Shown: piece by piece, positions 14,658 to 20,086 of the stretch
How the letters are laid out: every line of letters starts with the position of its first letter
Numbering within the stretch: the stretch's first letter is position 1
Assembly: GCA_016928935.1 (NCBI GenBank)
Contig: JAFGJU010000198.1
Coordinates: 1 to 20,086 of the forward strand
Source: Candidatus Eiseniibacteriota bacterium
GTDB lineage: Bacteria > Eisenbacteria > RBG-16-71-46 > JAFGJU01
DNA: 20,086 nt
Reading direction: 5' to 3'
The notes under the pieces: generated by a model
What the model was told of the DNA's origin: nothing
The model's database searches: none
Seen by the model: the letters and a program-made list of their open reading frames with translations, nothing else
Program-made: the position numbers and the translations under genes

Positions 14658-14677
14658 GAGGCGCTCGACGCCGCCTC
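14658..14677 (-). promoter_or_regulatory. Hairpin in the rpsQ-rplN spacer (S10/spc boundary)
   Basis: A perfect 6-bp stem (GAGGCG/CGCCTC on the coding strand) closes an 8-nt loop in the 107-nt gap. Nearby CCTC and GAGG strings could pair in other ways. No T-run follows, and I see no convincing -35/-10 pair before rplN. The spacer's position is where a separate spc promoter exists in E. coli. Confidence 0.35.
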
Positions 14678-14708
14678 AGGAGGATACCCTTTACGCGTTT
14701 CCGGAGCG

Positions 14709-14966
14709 CTACTTGGCCTTTTCCACGACCTCGACCAGCCTCCAGCGCTTCATCTTGCTCACTGGGCGAGTCTCCATCACCCGAATCAGGTCTCCCACCT
14801 GACACTCGTTCTTTTCATCGTGCACGTGGAGCTTCTTTCTCCTCCTGACGTACTTGCCGTAGGTGGGGTGCCGCATCAGACGTTCCATCTCGATGACGGC
14901 CGACTTGTCGCCGCTGCGGCTCACGACTCGTCCTGTCCTGACTTTTCTCATCGCTCTCTCTGTCAT
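14709..14966 (-). CDS. rpsQ: 30S ribosomal protein S17
   Basis: S17 is a primary 16S rRNA binder with an OB fold. The 85-residue protein shows RTGRVVSRSGDKSAVIEMERLMRHPTYGKYVRRRKKLHVHDE followed by CQVGDLIRVMETRPVSKMKRWRLVEVVE, the family pattern. The ATG at 14966 overlaps the rpmC stop as ATGA. It is the last gene of the S10 block and is followed by the longest gap of that half of the cluster. Confidence 0.99.
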   Translation of the reverse strand: MTERAMRKVRTGRVVSRSGDKSAVIEMERLMRHPTYGKYVRRRKKLHVHDEKNECQVGDLIRVMETRPVSKMKRWRLVEVVEKAK

Positions 14967-15205
14967 GTCTTGTCCTCTGTTGCCGCCGAGGCCATCTTCC
15001 TGACGCCGAGCTGGTGCTCCCTCAGCACCGTCCTTATCCGCGCCAGGTCCTTCTTGACTATCCTTATCCGCAGGGCGTCGTCCAGCTGCTTCATGGCGTT
15101 ACGGAAACGGAGGTTGAAGAGCTCTTCTTCGAGGTCAACCAGCTTCGCGTTGATCTCCGCCATCGTCATCTCGCGAATCTCTCGCGTCTTGAGCGGCTTC
15201 GCCAT
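14963..15205 (-). CDS. rpmC: 50S ribosomal protein L29
   Basis: L29 lies at the tunnel exit and contributes to the docking site for trigger factor and SRP. The 80-residue helical protein shows LKTREIREMTMAEINAKLVDLEEELFNLRFRNAMKQLDDALRIRIVKKDLARIRTVLRE, standard for L29. It has a slightly long C-terminus (GVRKMASAATEDKT). The ATG at 15205 was chosen; AAGGAG lies 13 nt upstream within the rplP end, a long spacing. The frame continues to a GTG at 15235 whose extra residues do not look like L29. Confidence 0.96.
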   Translation of the reverse strand: MAKPLKTREIREMTMAEINAKLVDLEEELFNLRFRNAMKQLDDALRIRIVKKDLARIRTVLREHQLGVRKMASAATEDKT

Positions 15206-15212
15206 CGGTGTC

Positions 15213-15626
15213 TCAGAACTCCTTTCTCGCCACAAACTTCGTCTTGAGCGGCAGCTTCGAGGCGCCGAGGCCGAAGGCCTCCTTGGCGAGCTGCTCGGTG
15301 ATGCCCTGAAGCTCGAACAGTATTCTGCCCGGCTTTATGACGGCTACCCAGAACTCCGGAGTCCCCTTGCCCTTTCCCATTCTGGTTTCGGCGGGCTTGA
15401 CGGTAACCGGCTTGTCGGGGAAGATGCGGATCCACATCTTCGCGCCCCTCTTCACCTTCCTGGTTATGGCCACTCTCGCGGCCTCTATCTGCTTGTTGGT
15501 GATCCAGGCCGGCTCCAGCGCCTTGAGCCCGAACTCTCCGAACTGCACCTCGGCACCGCGCGTGCACTTGCCCTTTCTCCGTCCTCTCTGCTGCTTACGA
15601 AACTTGACTCTCTTCGGCATCAACAT
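15213..15626 (-). CDS. rplP: 50S ribosomal protein L16
   Basis: L16 helps place tRNA in the A and P sites. The 137-residue protein begins MLMPKRVKFRKQQRGRRKG, which aligns with MLxPKR in other bacteria and so supports the first of two nearby ATGs (15626). RMGKGKG at 82-88 contains the arginine that is hydroxylated in E. coli L16. The remaining conserved stretch runs PEFWVAVIKPGRILFEL. It begins 10 nt after rpsC and ends 7 nt before rpmC. Confidence 0.99.
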   Translation of the reverse strand: MLMPKRVKFRKQQRGRRKGKCTRGAEVQFGEFGLKALEPAWITNKQIEAARVAITRKVKRGAKMWIRIFPDKPVTVKPAETRMGKGKGTPEFWVAVIKPGRILFELQGITEQLAKEAFGLGASKLPLKTKFVARKEF

Positions 15627-15636
15627 GACGTAAACC

Positions 15637-16296
15637 TCACGCGGTGGCTTGCGCCGTCTCGACCGACGGCTTCTCCAGAACCTCGCCGTGGAACACCCAC
15701 ACCTTCACTCCCACGCACCCGTACGTCGTGTGCGCGGTCGCGGTGGCGTAGTCTATGTCCGCTCTCAACGTGTGAAGCGGCACTCTTCCTTCTTTGTAAG
15801 TCTCGTGACGGGCCATCTCCGCGCCGCCCAGTCTGCCCGAGCAGCCGATCTTGACCCCCAGGGCGCCGCCCCGCATGGCCGAAGTGATGGCACGCTTCAT
15901 GGCGCGGCGGAACGACACTCTCTGCTCCAGCTGCCTGGCCACGTGCTCCGCCACCAGCTGCGCGTCCAGGTCCGGTTTCTTCACCTCTTCTATGTTCAGG
16001 AGGACTTCCTTCTTCGTGACGTGCTGAAGCTCGTCCTTGAGCTGGTCCACCTGCGCGCCCCTCCTGCCTATCACCAGGCCGGGCCGCGCGGTGCGAATGG
16101 TCACGGTGACCTTTCCGGCCGCTCGCTGTATCAATATCCTGGATATGCCCGCCTGACTGAGGCGCTGCTTCAGGTAGCGCCGCAGCATTATGTCCTCCTG
16201 GAGCAACTCCGCGAAGTCCTTCTGAGCGAACCACCGGGAATCCCACGTCTTGATTATCCCGAGCCTCAGCCCGACCGGATTAGTCTTCTGACCCAA
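15637..16296 (-). CDS. rpsC: 30S ribosomal protein S3
   Basis: S3 lines the mRNA entry channel and has helicase activity with S4 and S5. The 219-residue protein begins MGQKTNPVGLRLG, contains the type II KH domain with the VIGRRG loop at 75-80, and has the C-terminal domain with KIGCSGRLGGAEMARHE and GRVPLHTLRADIDY. The start is TTG at 16296: MGQKTNP is nearly universal, and AAAGGAGAG lies about 6 nt upstream. The rplV stop is 22 nt before it. Confidence 0.99.
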   Translation of the reverse strand: MGQKTNPVGLRLGIIKTWDSRWFAQKDFAELLQEDIMLRRYLKQRLSQAGISRILIQRAAGKVTVTIRTARPGLVIGRRGAQVDQLKDELQHVTKKEVLLNIEEVKKPDLDAQLVAEHVARQLEQRVSFRRAMKRAITSAMRGGALGVKIGCSGRLGGAEMARHETYKEGRVPLHTLRADIDYATATAHTTYGCVGVKVWVFHGEVLEKPSVETAQATA

Positions 16297-16318
16297 TTCG
16301 ACTCTCCTTTCTCTGGAC

Positions 16319-16675
16319 CTATTCCTTCGCAGTCACGTGTCCTGGAGCCGTGACTATGACAGTCACGTGACTGGTCCGTTTGAGTAATGGCGTGGCCCTG
16401 CCGAGGGCCCTCGGCAGGAAGCGCTTCATGGTCGGGCCCGGACCGACCCTGATCTCCTTGATCTGCAGCGTGTCGACGTCGATTTTGCCTTCGATGTTGA
16501 CGGCGTTGGAAACCGCCGACTTGAGCACTTTCTCGACGACCCTCGCCGCCCCCTTGTGCGTAAACTGCAGTATGCGAAGGGCCTCGTCTACCTTCTTGCC
16601 CCTCACGAGGTCGGAAACCTGGCCTACCTTCCTCGGCGTAATTCTCACGAATCTTGCCGTTGCTTTCGCGTCCAA
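16319..16675 (-). CDS. rplV: 50S ribosomal protein L22
   Basis: L22 has a loop that reaches into the exit tunnel near the macrolide site. The 118-residue protein shows ARFVRITPRKVGQVSDLVRGKKVDEAL, then VEKVLKSAVSNAVN and the tunnel-hairpin region PTMKRFLPRALGRATPLLKRTSHVTV. The start is TTG at 16675 with GGAGG 6 nt upstream; no ATG lies close enough to replace it. It is 48 nt after rpsS. Confidence 0.98.
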   Translation of the reverse strand: MDAKATARFVRITPRKVGQVSDLVRGKKVDEALRILQFTHKGAARVVEKVLKSAVSNAVNIEGKIDVDTLQIKEIRVGPGPTMKRFLPRALGRATPLLKRTSHVTVIVTAPGHVTAKE

Positions 16676-16723
16676 AGTGAACCTCCGTAATTCAGTCTCT
16701 CAGCACACGGTTCCCGCACGCGG

Positions 16724-17011
16724 CTACTTAATGGGCGGCGGAGCCTTCTCCGCTGCCACACCGTGCCCCCTGAAGACTCTGGTCGGAGCGAACTCTCCGA
16801 GCTTGTGACCGACCATGTTCTCCGAGATGTAGATCGGTATGAACTTGTTTCCGTTGTGCACGGCCAAAGTGTGACCGACGAACTCAGGGGCTATGGTAGA
16901 CCGCCTGGCCCAGGTCTTGATGACCTTCTTATCACCGGAAGCGTTCATCTGATTGATTTTCTTCTGAAGCTTCTCGTCGATGTAAGGACCCTTGCGTATA
17001 GAACGTGCCAT
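16724..17011 (-). CDS. rpsS: 30S ribosomal protein S19
   Basis: S19 pairs with S13 in the 30S head. The 95-residue protein begins MARSIRKGPYIDEKLQKKI and contains TWARRSTIAPEFVGHTLAVHNGNKFIPIYISENMVGHKLGEFAPTR, diagnostic of S19. ATG start at 17011 with GGAGG 6 nt upstream. The 68-nt spacer before it, after rplB, holds a short GC hairpin. Confidence 0.99.
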   Translation of the reverse strand: MARSIRKGPYIDEKLQKKINQMNASGDKKVIKTWARRSTIAPEFVGHTLAVHNGNKFIPIYISENMVGHKLGEFAPTRVFRGHGVAAEKAPPPIK

Positions 17012-17053
17012 CGATGTCCTCCACTACGTCCTGCCCGGGCTCTACGGCCGTCG

Positions 17054-17069
17054 CCGGCCGCCCGGCCGG
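17054..17069 (-). promoter_or_regulatory. Short GC hairpin in the rplB-rpsS spacer
   Basis: A perfect 6-bp stem (CCGGCC/GGCCGG) closes a GGGC tetraloop on the coding strand, about 10 nt after the rplB stop. It lacks a T-run. Short stems are easy to find by chance in GC-rich spacers, so confidence is low. Confidence 0.3.
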
Positions 17070-17079
17070 ACCCGCCTGA

Positions 17080-17901
17080 CTACTTTCTGCGTCTGACTAT
17101 CATCTTGTCGGACTGTTTCTTCTTTCTCGTCTTGTATCCCTTCGTGGGCTTACCCCACGGCGTGCAAGGGTGCCGGCCACCCGAGGACTTTCCCTCGCCT
17201 CCGCCCAACGGGTGGTCTATCGGGTTCATGGCCACTCCGCGGACCGAGGGCCTGACGCCCATCCAGCGGCTTCTGCCGGCTTTCCCTATGACCACGTTCT
17301 CGTGCTCTATGTTGCCCACCTGGCCGATGGTGCAGCGACAGTTCAACCTCACCATCCTGACTTCCCCCGACGGCAGTCTCAGTTGGACGTAGTCACCTTC
17401 CTTGGCCAGGACCTGGCAGAAATTCCCCGCTCCCCTGGCCAGTTGGGCGCCCCTGCCGGGCATCATCTCGACGTTGTGCACCTGGGTGCCCAGTGGAACA
17501 CTCTTCAGGGGCAGGCTGTTTCCGGTCTTGATGTCAACGTCCTCGCCGGACACGACGGTGTCCCCCACCGAGAGTCCCACGGGAGCCACTATGTATCTCT
17601 TCTCGCCGTCCGCGTAGTTCAAGAGCGCGAGCCTGGCCGAGCGGTTGGGGTCGTACTCGATTGCCGCCACCCTGGCGGGCACTCCGTCTTTCTCGCGCCT
17701 GAAGTCAACGATCCTGTAGCGTCTTCTGTGCCCCCCGCCCTTGTGACGGCAGGACACGTTTCCCCTGTTGTTTCTCCCGCCGGTGCTGCGCAGCGGCTTC
17801 ACGAGCCTTCTCTCCGGCTCGTCCTTGGTTATCTCCTCGAAGTCCGGCAGGGTCTTGTACCTGAGCGTCGGCGTCAACGGCTTGAATTTCTTAAGTCCCA
17901 T
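17080..17901 (-). CDS. rplB: 50S ribosomal protein L2
   Basis: L2 supports the peptidyl transferase centre and subunit joining. The 273-residue protein starts MGLKKFKPLTPTLRYKT, has the RNA-binding stretch RNNRGNVSCRHKGGGHRRRYRIVDFRR in the first quarter, and GNFCQVLAKEGDYVQLRLPSGEVRMV in the second half. Near the end, NPIDHPLGGGEG carries the conserved histidine at about 230 (His229 in E. coli), followed by SSGGRHPCTPWG. ATG start at 17901. It follows rplW by 81 nt of very GC-rich sequence. Confidence 0.99.
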   Translation of the reverse strand: MGLKKFKPLTPTLRYKTLPDFEEITKDEPERRLVKPLRSTGGRNNRGNVSCRHKGGGHRRRYRIVDFRREKDGVPARVAAIEYDPNRSARLALLNYADGEKRYIVAPVGLSVGDTVVSGEDVDIKTGNSLPLKSVPLGTQVHNVEMMPGRGAQLARGAGNFCQVLAKEGDYVQLRLPSGEVRMVRLNCRCTIGQVGNIEHENVVIGKAGRSRWMGVRPSVRGVAMNPIDHPLGGGEGKSSGGRHPCTPWGKPTKGYKTRKKKQSDKMIVRRRK

Positions 17902-17982
17902 TATCGTTCACCCATTCCCGGGGCCCACCCGGTTCACGGACCGCGGCCGGACAGCCGACCACGGCGCCGGCGGCGGCCGGCA

Positions 17983-18273
17983 CTACACCTGTTCGAACAG
18001 CTCTATCGTCTGACCTTCCTTGAGTCTCACTACGGCCTTCTTCCAGCTGGGCCTTTTCCCGCTGAACACGCCCATCCTCTTCGTCTTGCCCTGCATCATG
18101 ACGGTCCGGACGTCGTCCACCTTGACGGAGAAGATGGTCTCTATCGCCTTCTTTATCTCCAGCTTGTTGGCCGCAGGGTCCACCTCGAAGATGTACTGGT
18201 TGGACCCCTCGCGCAGATGGGTCCCCTTCTCCGTGATGAGCGCCCTCCTGACTATGCGTCTAGGTTCCCTCAT
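17983..18273 (-). CDS. rplW: 50S ribosomal protein L23
   Basis: L23 is the main docking site for trigger factor and SRP at the tunnel exit. The 96-residue protein shows ALITEKGTHLREGSNQYIFEVDPAANKLEIKKAIETIFSVKVDDVRTVMMQGKTKRMG, typical of L23, and the basic loop KRPSWKKAVVRLKEGQTIELFE. Its ATG overlaps the rplD stop (ATGA). It is followed by an 81-nt spacer before rplB with several GC-rich inverted repeats, such as CCGGG/CCCGG. Confidence 0.99.
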   Translation of the reverse strand: MREPRRIVRRALITEKGTHLREGSNQYIFEVDPAANKLEIKKAIETIFSVKVDDVRTVMMQGKTKRMGVFSGKRPSWKKAVVRLKEGQTIELFEQV

Positions 18274-18899
18274 TTCGAGAACACCTCCTTCATCCTCTGA
18301 AGAGCGTCAGGAGTAATGAGCATCTTGTCGCAGTCCAGAAGCTCGTAAGCGTTCAGCTGAGCGGACAGCGCCGTCCGCACGTTGGGAATGTTCCTCAGGG
18401 ATTTGAGCACCCGGTCCTCGGGGACGGCCATCACGAACAAGCACTTCTTGTCGGCCACGCCCAGTTTCTCGAGGTATTTCGCCATCTCTGAAGTCTTGGG
18501 CGCGTCCAGCGCCGGCGGCTCCACGACCATGACCGCGTCCTCTTTCGCCTTGAGACTGAGCGCCGACTTGAGCGCCAGTCTTTTCACCTTCCTGGGCATC
18601 TCGAACCCGTAGTCGCGAGGCTTCGGGCCGAACACGCACCCACCCCGCACCCACAGCGGAGACGCGTTGGAGCCGCTCCTGGCCCGGCCGGTTCCCTTCT
18701 GCCTCCAGGGCTTCTTGCCCCCACCGCTCACCTCTCCCCGGCTCTTGGCCGAGGCGGTGCCCTGTCTGCGGTTGCCCAGATAGCTCTGAACGGCGTCAAA
18801 CAACACGGATTCGTTCACCGGTGCGCCGAACAGGTGCTCCGGGAGCTCCGCCGTGCCGCGCTCAACGCCTTCTGGCGAAAACACCTTTGCCGAAATCAT
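18270..18899 (-). CDS. rplD: 50S ribosomal protein L4
   Basis: L4 lines the exit tunnel and in gamma-proteobacteria represses the S10 operon. The 209-residue protein has the long tunnel loop KPWRQKGTGRARSGSNASPLWVRGGCVFGPKPRDYGF at about 63-99, then RLALKSALSLKAKEDAVMVV and a C-terminal alpha/beta part. ATG start at 18899 with AGGAGA 6 nt upstream, 49 nt after rplC. The S10 leader where L4 acts in E. coli is not present here, because tuf lies directly upstream of rpsJ. Confidence 0.99.
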   Translation of the reverse strand: MISAKVFSPEGVERGTAELPEHLFGAPVNESVLFDAVQSYLGNRRQGTASAKSRGEVSGGGKKPWRQKGTGRARSGSNASPLWVRGGCVFGPKPRDYGFEMPRKVKRLALKSALSLKAKEDAVMVVEPPALDAPKTSEMAKYLEKLGVADKKCLFVMAVPEDRVLKSLRNIPNVRTALSAQLNAYELLDCDKMLITPDALQRMKEVFSK

Positions 18900-18948
18900 C
18901 AGACTTCTCCTGAGAATCCATCCCTTCCTGGGGTGGCTTCCGAATCCG

Positions 18949-19635
18949 TTACTTCTTCTTTGCAGGCGCCTTCTTCTGCTCCGCCGGTGCCTCGTGCGCC
19001 TTCTTCAGCGGGGCCTTCGACACCATCTTCACTTCCAGGTAGCCGTTGGGCCCACCCGGCACCGCTCCCCTGACCAGCAGCAGGTGCCGCTCCTTGTCCA
19101 CGCCCACCACGGTCAGGTTCCTTACGGTCACCCGTGCGCCCCCCATCCTCCCAGGAAGTTTCTGTCCCTTCCAAGGCCGCGACGGGTACGCGCTCGCGCC
19201 GATGGAGCCGGGCAGCCTGTGGGTCGTGCATCCGTGAGTGTCGTCTCCGCCGTGGAACTTGTGGCGCTTGATGACGCCCTGGAAGCCCTTGCCCTTCGAG
19301 GTACCTGTCACGTTCACCACAGACCCCACTTCGAACATCTCGACCGTGTTCACCGAACCGACCTGGTGCTGCTTCGCGTCGGTCACCCTGAACTCCCTGA
19401 GTATCCTCTTGGGAGAGACTCCGGCCTTCTTGAAATGACCCGCATTGGGCTTGTTGGCGCGCTTCTCCTTGACGTCCTCGAAGCCGACCTGGATGGCCTC
19501 GTAACCGTCCCTGTCTTTCGTCTTCGTCTGCACGACGGGGCACGGCCCGGCCTGGATGACGCTGATCGGCACGAACCGGCCGGTCTCGTCGAAGAGCTGG
19601 GTCATACCGACCTTCTTACCAATGAGTCCTGGCAT
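18949..19635 (-). CDS. rplC: 50S ribosomal protein L3
   Basis: L3 organises the peptidyl transferase centre and starts 50S assembly. The 228-residue protein begins MPGLIGKKVGMTQLFDETGRFVPISVI, has GTSKGKGFQGVIKRHKF at 111-127, and has GCTTHRLPGSIGA...GRMGG near 135-166. The position matching the methylated Gln of E. coli L3 (after GSIG) is Ala147, as in many non-enteric species. The last 23 residues form a Lys/Ala-rich tail absent from shorter L3 proteins. ATG at 19635, 18 nt after rpsJ. Confidence 0.99.
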   Translation of the reverse strand: MPGLIGKKVGMTQLFDETGRFVPISVIQAGPCPVVQTKTKDRDGYEAIQVGFEDVKEKRANKPNAGHFKKAGVSPKRILREFRVTDAKQHQVGSVNTVEMFEVGSVVNVTGTSKGKGFQGVIKRHKFHGGDDTHGCTTHRLPGSIGASAYPSRPWKGQKLPGRMGGARVTVRNLTVVGVDKERHLLLVRGAVPGGPNGYLEVKMVSKAPLKKAHEAPAEQKKAPAKKK

Positions 19636-19653
19636 CGCCGCTTCCCACCTTTC

Positions 19654-19962
19654 CTACAGCTTTATCTCTATGTCGACTCCGACCGGCAGATCGAGCTTCA
19701 TCAACGCGTCTATCGTCTGCGGCGTGGAGCGGACTATGTCTATCAGCCGCTTGTGCACCCTTATCTCAAACTGCTCCCTGGACTTCTTGTCCACGTGCGG
19801 GGACCTGAGGACCGTGTAGACAGTCTTCTTCGTCGGAAGAGGCACGGGTCCCGAGATCATGGCGCCCGTCTTCTTGGCAGTCTGCACTATCTGGCCGGCG
19901 GACTGGTCCAGCATCGCATGATCGTAGGAACGCAGCTTTATTCTGATTCTCTGACTCGCCAC
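19654..19962 (-). CDS. rpsJ: 30S ribosomal protein S10
   Basis: S10 is a 30S head protein and, with NusB, part of antitermination complexes. The 102-residue protein shows RIRIKLRSYDHAMLDQSAGQIVQTAKKTGAMISGPVPLPTKK and REQFEIRVHKRLIDIV, the family pattern. The start is GTG at 19962 with AAGGAGG about 5 nt upstream. It lies only 49 nt after tuf with no terminator visible between them, so the str and S10 units are probably transcribed together. Confidence 0.99.
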   Translation of the reverse strand: MASQRIRIKLRSYDHAMLDQSAGQIVQTAKKTGAMISGPVPLPTKKTVYTVLRSPHVDKKSREQFEIRVHKRLIDIVRSTPQTIDALMKLDLPVGVDIEIKL

Positions 19963-20011
19963 TTGTCCTCCTTGGCCCTTCTAGAGTCTCTCCAGGAGCC
20001 GGACCCGTTTC

Positions 20012-20086
20012 TTACAGGTCCAGTATCTCGGCGACCACTCCGGCTCCGACCGTACGGCCACCCTCCCGAATCGCAAACCGCAACTC
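20012..20086 (-). CDS. tuf: Elongation factor Tu, partial (last 24 codons)
   Basis: The final 24 codons plus TAA are in the window. They read ELRFAIREGGRTVGAGVVAEILDL, which matches the C-terminal beta barrel (domain 3) of EF-Tu, including FAIREGGRTVGAGVV. EF-Tu brings aminoacyl-tRNA to the ribosome. The 5' part is beyond the right edge. Location directly before rpsJ is the usual str-S10 arrangement. Confidence 0.96.
   Translation of the reverse strand, partial: ELRFAIREGGRTVGAGVVAEILDL

Noticed and set aside
13672..15854. Two long plus-strand open frames (376 and 403 codons) over rplE-rplX-rplN and rpsQ-rpmC-rplP-rpsC
   Set aside because: Both cross several certain genes in antisense and show no motif or ribosome binding site.
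19963..20011. Possible terminator or promoter between tuf and rpsJ
   Set aside because: Only a CTCC/GGAG mini-stem, no T-run, and no convincing -35/-10 pair in 49 nt.

Overview
The window is the conserved ribosomal-protein supercluster of a bacterium. All 35 genes lie on the minus strand, so in transcription order they run from the right edge to the left edge. It opens with the last 24 codons of EF-Tu (tuf). The S10 block follows: rpsJ, rplC, rplD, rplW, rplB, rpsS, rplV, rpsC, rplP, rpmC, rpsQ. Next is the spc block: rplN, rplX, rplE, rpsN, rpsH, rplF, rplR, rpsE, rpmD, rplO, secY, with adk and map inserted. The alpha block then follows: infA, rpmJ, rpsM, rpsK, rpsD, rpoA, rplQ. No gene is missing from this order and none looks broken.

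Downstream of rplQ, still on the minus strand and with no recognisable terminator between them, are three non-ribosomal genes: a secreted or membrane-anchored GHL10-type glycosyl-hydrolase-like protein, a GlcD-type FAD oxidase, and a GlcF-type Fe-S protein cut by the left edge. The Fe-S gene begins in the same frame as the glcD stop, with no other stop between.

Organism: a GC-rich bacterium. Features that do not fix the phylum are type-Z S14, zinc-binding versions of S4, S14, L36, L24 and Adk, adk-map after secY, frequent TTG/GTG starts (10 of 34 visible starts), and long basic or charged C-terminal tails on L17, S13 and L3. The signal-anchored GHL10 protein and the mix of features would suit a poorly sampled Gram-negative lineage, but this is a weak inference.

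Work of the genes: 29 encode ribosomal proteins or core translation factors (EF-Tu, IF-1); RpoA makes RNA polymerase; SecY exports proteins; Map trims N-terminal Met; Adk balances adenylates. Most junctions are tight (ATGA overlaps or under 30 nt). The exceptions are spacers of 68-148 nt before rplB, rpsS, rplN, rplF's successor (rplR to rplF junction), rpmJ, rpsM and rpsD, and these hold GC-rich inverted repeats. The most interesting are before rpsM and rpsD, the two places where S4 autoregulation is known in other bacteria, and they share an exact 16-bp string. No spacer exceeds 300 bases. I found no mobile element, CRISPR, tRNA or rRNA, and no clearly new system. The window is mainly ordinary core genome with a few regulatory and tail features worth checking.
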